Shown: positions 46,948 through 57,661 of the stretch, in pieces
Layout of the letters: the number at the start of each line of letters is the position of its first letter
Position numbering within the stretch: position 1 is the first letter of the stretch
Assembly (NCBI GenBank): GCA_032164295.1
Contig: JAJHTX010000001.1
Span: 3,782,001 to 3,846,000, forward strand
Source of the DNA: Inonotus obliquus
Lineage: Eukaryota > Basidiomycota > Agaricomycetes > Hymenochaetales > Hymenochaetaceae
Length of the DNA stretch: 64,000 nt
Reading direction: 5' to 3'
Made by a program: the position numbers and the translations under genes
The notes under the pieces: generated by a model
The model's input: only the letters and a program-made list of their open reading frames with translations
Databases searched by the model: none
Told to the model about the DNA's origin: nothing

Positions 46948-48026
46948 TTATTTATTCACAAGGCATTGTTCCTTCCAGTCTGCCACCAAAAGCCCGAACC
47001 AGTATCCTCTCTTTCCGAAATCTGAGTTCATGGGGGTAGGTGCATGCGACTTTAATCCGCTGACGTTCAACTTCGCTATATCAGTAATAAATTTTTGCAC
47101 CTTTCCCTCAAAGGTGCGATATCCAATGCCGCGAGGAATGCTCGGCAAGTAACCCTGTCTTAGAATGACCAATTTCAGCCTTCCGGGAAGTGTTCCGCCA
47201 CTCAATGAGGTTCTCCAGTCCTCGCCAAAAACGAGCCTAACTGCTTTGTGGCTTGTCCACACTTCGTCATTGCAAACATCGAGGTGAGTTAATTCGGAAC
47301 TTTCATTTCGTAAGATGGCGAGTAATGGATGGCTGCGCTGGGAGACCGGAGCTTGATCTATTGTATCCATGAGTATAGATGAAGTGATACGGAGCTTTCG
47401 TAGACGTGGAATTGTAGGTGCTCTGAACGATGATCCAGAATAGGCGAACGTTCTTATTTCCTCGCTCGCGTCATGCATCAGAGTGAGTGATACAAGCTTC
47501 GGAAAAGTGGTGCCAGATATGGCGCCGAGGACCTTGGCGTGATTGTGGCTCAGGTTGGGGTCCAACGGCATATGCCAGTTCTCGGAGGTTGATAGGAACA
47601 GCGTTCGGAGACTGGTACACGTACTCTGAACAAGTAAGGTAGCCAATTCCCAGGCCGTTCAGTTTCCTTGTAGGTCGCTGCTGCCTGAGCACATTTCGAG
47701 GTACAACGCCAACGATCCACTGGCTGACGACAAGCGTCAGCAGTGATTGCGTCCTCCTCCGTCAGCTCGCATATGAATAGATGTCGGACGTAAATAGGTC
47801 TTGCACTCGGAGTGATTCTGGGTGAGGTGTTTACGAGTTTTAGTCTCGAGTTGGCTCCTTGCAGTTGTTTGAGGCCAGAAACTGATATGGTTCGGAGTTC
47901 GATGGGCTCTGCGATTGATCGCAGGTATTTTGAGACGAGACCGATTTTGCGGGCTGTTTGTCCCGAGTCAGACGAGCATGCATACTCGATGATGTGGGAA
48001 ACGACCTCTGCTGAGCAAGTATTCAT
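46948..48026 (-). pseudogene. F-box/LRR-like protein pseudogene, copy II
   Basis: Minus strand. The first 120 residues are intact from MNTCSAEVVSHIIEYACSSD through SVSGLKQLQGANSRL and RPIYVRHLFICELTEED. Near 47665 a small indel compared with copies I and III breaks the frame (ETERP, then ELAT-type sequence in another frame). The remainder is one open frame to 46948, including SLRTLFLSTSENW, SGTTFPKLVSLTLMHDA, FGEDWRTSLSGGTLPG and DWKEQCLVNK. It has one visible lesion, so a sequencing error or an alternative two-protein reading cannot be excluded. Confidence 0.7.
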
Positions 48027-49078
48027 GAGTGTCGCGGTGATGTGGATTCAAGTCAAGTCAAGAAAGATGAGGCGGCGCACGAAGTGCTATTGCTTTTTAT
48101 AGTAGTTAAGATCGGCGTGATCTGTCATCTCTTCGCTGTCGCCAGTCTGTGCCATGGCGGCATCAATGCATGGAGCGTTGTATCCCTCACATGTTAGCGA
48201 CAAAATGCATAGTTGTACCCTAGAAGCATAGCGATAGGAGGTCCGGTTTCAGCTTTGAGATTGCCACGCTTCCAGCTCGCTCGTCAATTCTCGCTAGTCG
48301 CACGGGGACGCATCATGCATTACTGCAAACAACTTGTGGACCGAAACCCCTGAATAAAGTCAGTGGTGAATTGTGGACGCAGTCGCAGGCAAAAGAAAAC
48401 GATCAACGAAAGCCAAAGGCGATATTCACGACCGTTATGTCAGAAGGAAAAAAGTTGGAATCTAGAGTGGCGAAAGTTGAGCATAACGTACGTCTGTTCA
48501 GCCCATCTACGTTCGTCCGGTGTAGTGTTGATTAAGGTGTTTCTAACAATGGAAATTGTCTCGAGGGAAGATTCTTGACGATAGCACGAGGATGAGGGGA
48601 AGAAAGAGAGAAGAACAAGGGACCCTGGGTGATCGTCGGCAACACAACAAAATGATCTCAGGTTACCATGCGCATTAACTGAGCTTGCTAAGCCCTTCAT
48701 TCAAGCGGGTTTAGGTGGTGCTCAGTGATGCCCGTGTAAACTCATTGAGATGATCAATGGGAGGTAAGAACAGACACATCAGTCGTCGATCTGGAACTTC
48801 CCGTATAGGATGCTGACTCAGATACTTTCGCTCTTAGGTAGTCTTACATTCGACAGAGGTCATGTATGTACACTGCACTGAGTGGGACAAAGTGGACTAG
48901 CTTCGGTTAAATTGGGCCAGAATATAACTGATTGTTAGCTTTCGTTCTCGACGAGTCTTGACTCTTGATCCGAAGATTCCGAATGATAGTCAAGGTCGGC
49001 ATCGGGAAAAAGTCTAGCAGAATCCATGTCACATACATGTGCATATAAGTGGTAAAATGCCCGAAAGAGGTAACTACA

Positions 49079-49110
49079 CATACAACGGATCTCGATTCCT
49101 ACAGGGTAAC
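49079..49110. repeat. Direct repeat, copy 1
   Basis: Shares about 28 of 31 positions with 49205-49235; the core attcctacagggta is identical. The spacing start-to-start is 126 bp, a multiple of three, so both are read in one frame as YPVGIE(I/M)RCM on the minus strand. Confidence 0.7.
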
Positions 49111-49204
49111 GAAAGTAGTTGTAAGATCGCATCAGATATGTCAGATTACATATGTCATACGCAGATCGGTCAGCAAGACTGGCGCATGTAAGGTCATGAA
49201 TGAG

Positions 49205-49235
49205 CATACAACGCATCTCAATTCCTACAGGGTAC
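49205..49235. repeat. Direct repeat, copy 2
   Basis: Second copy of the repeat at 49079-49110. Only two copies were found; no third within the window was noticed. Confidence 0.7.
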
Positions 49236-49343
49236 AAGCAGACATATTTTGATTGGAAAGTAATATGTTGCCTTACAATACACATGTTGTTCTTATAAGA
49301 ATGCAGCATTCATTCGAAACATGAGATGAATTTCTTATCCATA

Positions 49344-49652
49344 TCACGCAAATATAAGTACATGATAACTATTGTATTTCCTTGCAAATAGTACATCGAG
49401 TTTGTCACAGCAATATGCGTCAACGATGGTCGTACTGATCATACTCTTTCCCGACCCAGCCACACCATGTAGCCAAAAGATGTTCCGGGTGCCATCCGAA
49501 AAGAACCAGTGTCTAGTCCAGTCGCTGTTTGAGCACTGATGGAATCGCGTCAACGTCAGGAAGGAGGGAATAGACATTAACACGGACCCATTTCGTCCAT
49601 TCTCTTCTCTGACCGCACCGAAACAAAAGCAGCACCCACATTCACGCCACAC
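49344..49652 (-). pseudogene. NACHT-domain protein fragment
   Basis: The minus strand reads FWLHGVAGSGKSMISTTI, the P-loop of fungal NACHT NTPases (NOD-like receptor type proteins in heterokaryon and self/non-self recognition). Upstream, DWTRHWFFSDGTRN resembles the usual link before the domain. There is no continuation into the Walker B region or repeats, and upstream frames are broken. It is a fragment. Confidence 0.7.
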
Positions 49653-49789
49653 TCGCTTTGTTGCTTCAACTTGACTAGTGCCTGCTCAAACTCATCCACC
49701 ATCTGCTCACTCTGGTCAAGCATCTGTTCAATTGATTTTCAGTAGCACAGGTGAGCGTGGTTAAGCAGACTCACTGGCAAACCCACGTC

Positions 49790-50147
49790 TCAGATACTCG
49801 CGAATAAACACGCATTGAGTAGAGGCCCATTCGTCCTCTCGATCCATGTATTAAGCAATGGTATGGCCTTCGGATCTGTTCTCCTTTTCCGAGTGGGATA
49901 ATTGATGCATAAGTACGACCATCGCTCACCAAAAGAGAGGGGTAAAGTACGCCATGTCCGACAAACGTGCGATATGTGCAGAGAGTCTACGATCGAAGAG
50001 AGGTGATACGCCGATGTTTCTGTCCAGGGCGGGTAACTCGACCTTTCCCGACACATTGTTTTCGTATCCATTCCTGAGATATATGATATTGGACTTTCCC
50101 AAACTCAGGTCACGAAAGCTGTCGTCCTCGAAGACCTCTCCAAGCAT
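49790..50147 (-). pseudogene. Fragment of another F-box-type protein
   Basis: The minus strand has SLHISHVCRTWRTLPLSFGE, the helix after the F-box in a large agaricomycete family (HVCRxWR), followed by a short stretch with PLLNTWIERTNGPLLNACL. It overlaps a second frame, lacks the F-box itself and the repeats, and is unlike copies I-III. Probably a relic. Confidence 0.5.
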
Positions 50148-50159
50148 GGAGAGATCCTA

Positions 50160-50980
50160 GATCTCAAGAATACTGTAAACGGAATGGTTATACGACCGAG
50201 AGCGTTACTGAGGTTACGAGGCTCACACTTGAAGTAGGTAGTCAGGGTAAATTGGGAGGTCAAGCAGTCGTTCCTGATGCAGAGGGAGTATGGGAACGGC
50301 TTACAGTTAATGTACGCTCGCTTCATTTCTTTATTGATCTTTTCTTGAACGCTGATATCGTGAACCGAATGCGCTCAAACTTGATGGATCAAGTGTGGTC
50401 TATTGCAGCAGTCACTACTGCTGTCGTGCGTGGCGACTTGACCCAGAAGGTTTAAATTCAGGTCGAGGGTGAGATGGCAATGCTTAAGGAGACGGTCAAT
50501 TCCGTGGTGAACCAGCTTAGCACATTTGCTAGCGAAGTCACATGTGTCGCGCTTGAAGTCGGTACACAAGGTATCCTCGGTGGACAGGCTCGTGTTGAAG
50601 GCATTCAGGGCACTTGGGCAGGCTCGACTCGCAATGTGAGCTATTTGAAGAACCTATTCGCAACTACAGTACTCACCAGGGTCGCGCAGAAAATGGCAAG
50701 CAACCTCACTAATCAAGTGCGGTTGATTTTGAAAGTCACGAAGGTTGTCGCGCGCGGAAACTTGTCCAAGGTTGTCGATGTCTATGTGCAGGGTGAAATG
50801 TTAGCCCTCAAGGAAACGGTGAACCGCATGGTTGCCCGACTTTTGTCACTTGCAAACGAAGTTATTTGGGTGTCAATCGAAGTCAGTACTGAAGGTAGAC
50901 TCGGTGGACAAGTTGTTCCTGGCGTAAAAGGGGTGTGGAAGGTTAGTTATAGGTCCGACTGTAACAATGAGTTCATGTAA
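50160..50980 (+). pseudogene. Fragment of a group III (Nik1/Os-1-type) histidine kinase: HAMP repeats
   Basis: The plus strand carries successive HAMP-repeat modules of the osmosensing hybrid histidine kinase Nik1/Os-1: [19 protein letters not shown], then [20 protein letters not shown] and [19 protein letters not shown], then MASNLTNQVRLILKVT, QGEMLALKETVNRMVARL and STEGRLGGQ. A TAA at 50453-50455 interrupts the first linker and several consensus positions are altered. No sensor start, kinase, ATP-binding or receiver domain is present. It is a relic of one of the few HAMP-array kinases in fungi. Confidence 0.82.
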
Positions 50981-52370
50981 CATGTCACACTCTGATTTTT
51001 GTAGCCAACATATCTCGTCTCCTTTCTCGGGTCATAGCTACACAAAGGCATCAGAACCATGCAAATCCATGATGCATAAATGGGAAAATCAACTTTACAA
51101 AGTTGTGCCATAGCACTCCTGTAGGACACGCGCGAGAGCTAATATTAATATCTACCGTCTCATCTTCGATTGTGGGACGACTGTAACCCTCTTGTATAGT
51201 AAACAGCTTCCTCAACTCGCTGAAATGTGTAAAACCCCAATCGCACTCCTCAGCAATGAAATGATGGTGGGCATCTAGGGATAGCATCAGTCACCAGTCT
51301 GATTTAGGTTGCGCCCCGACACGCAAAAAGCGATGACTATTCGAATGATGGGGGAATTGCAAGACGTACGGGAAACGGTGTAGACCAATGGTGGTGGTGG
51401 CAGAAAGAAGAGAGCTTGCGTCGGGACATGGGTAAGTATGAAATCAAGTGATGACATCACACGTGACTGCATTTATCTGACTTGTCGAAAAAACTGAAAA
51501 GTACTTGCTACGCACTAGATCATCCACTTTTATTGCCACAAAAGACATTATGTAATGATATTTATGTGTTACTATATATGGAGAAATCTTGCTTAAATGA
51601 CCATATAAGGAAAATTTATGGTCGACGAATACCCGTATCAGCTTCGAATCACCCCTTTGTCAACAATACATTGTTTCAACGTCCCCTTGTTTGACTTGCA
51701 ACGAATTGATCTTACATCTTTGAAACTTACATGATATATGGCATTGTTGTGATATTTTACAAGACCAAATAATGTATCCAAGACCCCTATAGGAACTCGG
51801 ACAGTCCTTTGCTAGACATACAAACGTAAAAAAATAAAGATTGATATCTTGCAAGGTGATTTTCAGCATGATGTATCTCATGCAAAATCCCAGAGCACAG
51901 TTAATCACATTATAGGTGGAAAGCAGTCCTATCTGCATATTACAAGAGGTTATCAGACTAGTGACTACCTTATATAGGTTGAATGTTCATGTAAGCCGTG
52001 CGACTTTTTCCCGATGTCTGCCTCTTGTTATCTCTCTGCAATGAACACATGAACTAACTTTGCCATGTAGGCCCAGCATGAATCCAATATGCTCCTGGGT
52101 CAGAGGATACGTGCAGTTTTACTCGCGCATAGTGAGGTTCTGAGATATTGATTTTGTCCTGGAGCTGAACAGGGAGAATCTCACGATGTTATCTGACACA
52201 CTGCGAGACAAACAATTTAAATCAGACTCCAGAAGCTTTCCTTCATTGATTCTTCTAAGCCGGCATTAGAGATGTACAGCTTAGTAGCAAATGAACAATA
52301 TATTATTTACATACTTGTGCAACATAAGTAGCGAATGTTACATCTAGTACAACATGTACATAACTACTTA
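50981..52370. other. A+T-rich intergenic region
   Basis: Mostly A+T-rich from 51480 to 52360. Short frames have no features. Nothing recognised. Confidence 0.5.
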
Positions 52371-53440
52371 TCATGGATTTGAGAGGCACTGTTCCTTCCA
52401 GTCGTCCAGTAGACGCTCGTACTCTCTCTCTCCTGCTTCTGGAAAGATAAAATCAGGTAGCTCCGCCTCCAATCCGCTGACGTTCAGCTCGATTACATCG
52501 ACAACACGCCTCCCCGCACCTGTCCGATAAATGTGCCTGAGATATCCACTGCAATACCCAGGGTATGGCGCGTAACCGTGTTTCAGAATGACCGATTTCA
52601 GCTTTCCTGGAAGTGTTCCGCAACTCAACGAGGTTCTCCAATTCTCGCCAAATACGACCTCAAGCACCCTTTTGCTCGTCCCGACATCATAAATAACGAG
52701 TTGAGTTAACTCGGAATCTTCACCCCGTAACAAGGAGACTAGTGGATAATTTCGCGGAGGGACTTCATTTTGATCGACCGTCCTCGTGAAAAGCATTGAT
52801 GATGTGATATGAAGCCTTTGCAGGCGTGGAATCGTAGGTGCCGCTACATCCTCCGAGTGTGCGTCGTGCATTAGAGGAGCGATGTGAGCTTCGGAAATGC
52901 GGTGCCAGATAAGGTGTCGAGGACCTTTGCATGAACACGCCCAGCGCTGGGTCGGCTCGGCATACACCAGTTCTCGGAGGTTGATAGGAACAGCGTTCGA
53001 AGACTGGCACTCATACTCCGGACGAATAACGTGGCTAATTCCCAAAATTCCCGCTCAGATTCATGGTACGCTGCCACTGCGAGAGAGCCGTTTGATGTAT
53101 CCCAGTAATTCCCTCGCTTGCGATCATAATGGGAAGGGTAGAAGTCGGTGTCAGCCGCGATTGCGTCCTCTTTCGTCAGTTCGCATATGAATAAATGTCG
53201 GACGTAAATAGGTCTTGAACTCGGAGTGATTCTGGGTGAGGTGTTTACGAGTTGTAGTCTCGAGTTGGCTCCCTGCAGTTGTTTAAGACCAGAAACTGAT
53301 ATGGTTCGAAGTTCGATGGGCTCTGCGACCGATCGAAGGAATCTTGAAACGAGACCGATATTACGAGCTGTTTGCCCGAAGTCAGACGAACACGCATACT
53401 CGACGATGCGGGTGATGAGCTCTATGGGACAAGTGTCCAT
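52371..53440 (-). pseudogene. F-box/LRR-like protein pseudogene, copy III
   Basis: Minus strand, best preserved of the three. MDTCPIELITRIVEYACSSD is an F-box-like start, followed by GLVSRFLRSVAEPIELRTIS, RPIYVRHLFICELTKED, SLRTLFLSTSENW and SGTAFPKLTSLL. At about 52875 two bases are missing relative to copy II (SLLstop instead of SLTLMHD). The next frame then continues LMHDAHSEDV to FGENWRTSLS, ELNVSGLEAELPDF and DWKEQCLSNP at 52371. One 2-nt lesion separates it from a roughly 350-residue protein, so a sequencing error is possible. Confidence 0.72.
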
Positions 53441-53929
53441 AGGTGAGGGGAGGAGGTAGAACACTGAGGACAGGAAGGAGCTGTTGATTGCTACTTGACG
53501 TTTGAGAGTTGAATGACCGTGGTTATATATCTGTGCCTTTCCCAATTAGATGGTCCATCGCACCTAACAACTGATTGCTGTGAGAGCGTGACTGAAGGCA
53601 GTGTTGGAGATGTAACATCCTTTTCATCGCCCTTGCTAAGTATCTGATGAGGAGTACTAGCGCCCGTCGGAACGATGCCCGCCCAGTGAGGAAATTCGCA
53701 CGTGACTGTGAGAGCAACAATCAAACACCGAAAAATCAAACAGTGGCAGGACCCTACTCATCCGAGTCCGTCCGTGATGTGTACTCTGTTAGGTGCGCAA
53801 CGGATCGATTGGCGATTCCTCCGAAGAATTTGAAAGTGGGAGGGACATCGATGATACAGTATCAAGAGAGGCCGACCTGTGCGCGACTAAGCTCCCGACC
53901 TTCGAAGTTCGAAGAGTAAGTATATCAAT

Positions 53930-54467
53930 ATCAATATTCGGCGCAACTGCAGGGGCTTCATTTTGGCGCGACGTCATGGGAATCACCACGGCATCGCGCT
54001 CCCCGTGGAAGTAATCGAGGACAAAGGCTTCAAGACATCTTCTTTGCGGCATTGACATGGTAACGCTTGTACAGAAGCAGTCAGTCAATTATTGCGGTTA
54101 GAACTGACCAGTAACCACTATATCTGAGTAGGACATTCATTCGCATGCCTTGGAGTAAGCGAGTGGCTTTGACGCTTGCAACACCGTAATGGTCCTTATG
54201 CAGAGCGAAGGTAACACTGCTCAGGAGGCTACTGGTCAGGCAGCGGAGCTTTACAAGAGTTGCGGTGACACTATTGTTGCTTGAAAAACGGCCATGCGCA
54301 CTTTCGGTGTCAAAGTCGATACGCGCGTATGAAGATTTGAGCATGAAATTCGTGGAAATAACTCGTGGAAATAGGATGCTCCAAAGTACTTTGGGAACCA
54401 TCATGGTGAAGTGTAGCGCACGGACATGTATAAGACCAATAAGCTCCAGACGAATGCAGCACCCTAG
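53930..54467 (+). pseudogene. Terpene synthase pseudogene (B-like)
   Basis: Plus strand. The end of exon 2 reads GIALPVEVIEDKGFKT (paralogue B: GITLPTEVIEDKDFQT), then a shifted and stop-containing stretch. Exon 3 starts at 54132 after a usable AG with DIHSHALE, a degraded NSE triad, then a TAA; further stops interrupt VLMQSEGNTAQEATG, KTAMRTFG and the region of NNSW. The last codon aligns with the stop of functional genes at 54465-54467. Exon 1 was not found. Dead copy related to the relic at 37.1 kb. Confidence 0.85.
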
Positions 54468-56000
54468 GTAATTCCTTATGATGGCCATCGGGCATTTCGA
54501 AACAGAAAAATTGCTTACGTCAATGGTGTACGCGTCGGATGCTGGACGTTGACTCACGGAGTACCTGTTTCAAAAAAATGCGGAATATGTCCATCGACCT
54601 CGGTTATATGTTCCGGGCATCACACCGTTGGCTTTTCGCATTGGTAGCCACATAGGCCTTGAATGGTGGAAGGTTAGTCGGATAATTACGGATAAACTCT
54701 TTGAAAAAAGCGCAAAGACCAATGATGCCAACTTATTCAGAGAATGTCTGTGTCTTCACTTCCATCCAGTTATCCCGCTTCGTTTTCTTAGCAGGTTCCC
54801 ATCCCGACAATTCTAGTTCTCCTTCTCCTTCCAGAGCATTTTCTCACACCTCCATATTTGTTTGACAGTCTGGTTGGGTCACCACATTGGTCACAACGGC
54901 CGCTATATTCGCTTTCCCAGCTTGAGAGGCGGCGCTAGAGCTTTCGAGTGCGAGTGGTTATTGTTCACGAGAGTCATGACCACAGCAACAGCGCAGCACT
55001 CATCACATAAATGGATCTATTAGAGCTCTTTAGCCAATCAGTGGGGAAAAAATCCAATGATGACCCACCATTTAGATTAGAATCCTTTTGTAATTTATAA
55101 TCGAACAATCTTTATTCCACCGATTGATTGATTTATCGCAAGATTTCACGCGGCAGTCCCTAGTAGAAAACAATCATCTTACTATATATGGGAGGTTTAA
55201 CGACTCCGCTCCAAAAAAGTATCGCGCGATCATTACTTACAAAGTTACCACTACTTGAATCTCTTACGAAAAAAGAACCCTTCAGCATGCCTTATATTCG
55301 CTAAAAAAACTTGCATACCCCCTACACATATCTCGCAGTGTAGTGGACTGCCAAAGGTGCCTTTGAAAAACTGCGCAAAGGCGCCTGCTCTTTTGGCCAG
55401 GCTGATCAATACTACTTGTGTCCTGCGATTTCCTCGGAGCCTTCTATTGACTACCGTTAGGAACATGCGCACTCTCTAGTACAGATATCTGCATCTGAAC
55501 AGTGTATGTGCATCTATTCCAGTCTCACTTTGATCTTTCCAGGGCAGCTCCATAGCGATGGTGCCGCTCTTCCACCATTCAAGGACCCACATGTCAATCA
55601 CAGCACGATTCGATACGGTACCGAATATGACGGAGTACATCGGGTGTAACACAAGACGCCTACACCAATTCATCGTTATTGTGATTTTGAAGTATGTGGG
55701 TCGCGGATATTTTATTGGGCTTCCTCCTTATCGTGGCACAGATATGCAATACAAAGGAGGTGTTTCGTGCAATTATATGCTGTGATAACACATTATGTCA
55801 ACCCAGTTCACCCGTAGAGACCCATCAACCACTGTCGGAATTGCAGGCACGGGTTCATGAAGGAAATATGAGCGAGCTAGGTCAGTAGCACTTCTCTCAA
55901 CCCTAAATCAAGTCGGTACTCTATGAGAGGCACCAACCAGGGTGGCTGAAAGAGTGTTTTGTCACCCCGGAAGTCCCATAACTCCGAAAGTTGTCCAGCA
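54468..56000. other. Intergenic region upstream of synthase E
   Basis: 54470-54960 duplicates 37200-37800. Beyond it I see no gene; minus-strand frames at 55251-55472 and 55476-55673 show no family features. 55356-55385 forms a hairpin: a 10-bp stem (ggtgcctttg against caaaggcgcc, one G-T type mismatch) around a 10-base loop. Confidence 0.45.
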
Positions 56001-56008
56001 TATAAAAG
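56001..56008 (+). promoter_or_regulatory. TATA box of terpene synthase E
   Basis: TATAAAAG lies 53 bp before the ATG at 56062, similar to the spacing at the other synthases. Confidence 0.55.
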
Positions 56009-56061
56009 AAGGCTTGACTGCTGCACAAAAGTATAGCATACCTATTTTTCCAATGCCTCCG

Positions 56062-57189
56062 ATGCAGCAGGAAACAGAGCTCACTCTCAGGCTCCCTGAC
56101 CTCAACACACTGACCCCATTCACTTGGGCAGAGTGCAATCCACACTACTCTTTCTCAGACAGGACGTCGACAGAGTGGATGCTTAGTTACGGCATTTTCT
56201 CCGACTTCAAACGCGGTCGCCTTGACATGACACACATCGAGTTGTTGGGGGCCTACGCTTATCCCTACGCTGACACAAGAGGGTTGCGTATTGCTAACGA
56301 CATGTTGACGATTCTTACCACGTTGGACGAGTATACCGATGACCAAGATGATGAAGAGGTTAAGAATACCTGCGATACGTTCGCAAGAGCTCTAACCATC
56401 AATGCCGACAATGATGTTTCTCCCATTACCCTCTTCACAAAGGAGTATGTAGTTCACTACTTCTATCATCCTTCTCAGACTGCTCATTCACGTCATTCTG
56501 CAGTTTCATGGATCGTCTTTCTTATGTCCCAGGGGAATTGCGCGATCGTCTCGCTCAGAGTTTCGTCAAGTATATTGATGCTACCGCAAACGAGGTTACT
56601 CTCCGTACAGACAACAAGGTACCAACCTTTGACGAGTACTTAAACATTCGCCGCTCAAATGGTGGAATCTTCGTCTGCTACGATGTAATCGAAATCGTAC
56701 TTGGGATTGTACTCCCCGCAAACATACACGATGACGATAACATCAAGAATATAATCCTCGCTGCAAACGACCTAATGAGTTTATCAAACGTAAGTTCGCT
56801 CAACACCCCGGTCGAGGTGATTGTTTGACTAAACTTTGGCCGTGTAGGACATGTATTCGTACGCAGCTGAGTACTCAAGAGGTCTGGATGGTATGAATGC
56901 CGTGACGATCCTCATGAATTGCGAGGGACTTTCCCAACAAGAAGCCATGGATCGTGCTGCGGAAATATACAAGAAGCGAGCGAATGACATGGTGGCCTAC
57001 AAAAAAGCCATTCGGTCGTTCGGCCCCGAGGTCGATGAAATGGTTGGGGCATTCGTGCATGGGCTAGAGCAATGGGTTTGTGGAAATAATGTCTGGAACT
57101 TGGATACTCGAAGATTCTTCGGGGAGGAGCGCGAGGAGGTGAAGCGGACTGGGATCGTGAAGCTGAAGCAACGCAACTCTGTACCATGA
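56062..57189 (+). CDS. Sesquiterpene synthase E (class I terpene cyclase)
   Basis: Predicted 336-residue terpene cyclase. Exons are 56062-56444, 56504-56789 and 56848-57189 (introns 59 and 58 nt). Metal motif DEYTD at residues 89-93 and NSE triad NDMYSYAAE from residue 223, with Met where the paralogues have Ile; C-terminal RRFF. The frame is intact. Another in-frame ATG nine bases upstream (56053) would add MPP; 56062 is chosen because it gives the 383-nt first exon seen in A, C and D. It lies 7 to 25 kb from the other intact copies' nearest relics and next to conserved VPS27, so it marks the right edge of the terpene region. Product unknown. Confidence 0.93.
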
Positions 57190-57661
57190 TATTATCCTAA
57201 GGGGCTCTGCCTTGTCCTTTAACGTTATATAAATCATGATGGAAAAAACCGCGTAATAGTAATGTAATACTGTGAACTGAGTCAAAGTCATTTGATCAGC
57301 TGGATCAACCCACGATAATTATGGGACGACAACAAGGAAGAAAAAGTACGAGGACTGTAAAGCCGAAGCAGCGTAAGACTGTTGCTCATATCAGCCAGCT
57401 AAGTTCCTTCCTCATAAGTGCATCTTTATCTGACGGCGCCCTGTCGGACTTTCGAATTTTACACGCCGCAGACGTCTTGGTCTTGGCGACATGCCCCTCC
57501 TTCCTCAAAGCTCAAAGAAGAAAAAAGAATTATTATTTCATTGAAATATCCAAACGGGGGACGCAGTAACGCTAGAAGACAACACCTACACAGAGAACAA
57601 ATGCCAACATGCGATGGGAAAAAAGCACAACTCAAACCACGGGCAGGCTTATAAGCCCCTC
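57190..57661. other. Intergenic region
   Basis: Between the convergent ends of synthase E and VPS27. The frame at 57321-57569 (+) starts with a basic MGRQQGRKSTR but has no recognisable domain; I do not call it a gene. Confidence 0.5.

Larger units (their letters stand above)
48027..49343. other. Intergenic region with a short direct repeat
   Basis: No gene recognised. It contains an imperfect 30-base direct repeat at 49079-49110 and 49205-49235. The minus-strand frame 48935-49309 spans both repeat copies but shows no domain. Confidence 0.45.

Noticed and set aside
49079..49235. Two near-identical 30-base repeats resembling a CRISPR repeat pair
   Set aside because: Only two copies, 126 bp apart, in clearly eukaryotic DNA and without cas genes; a simple local duplication.
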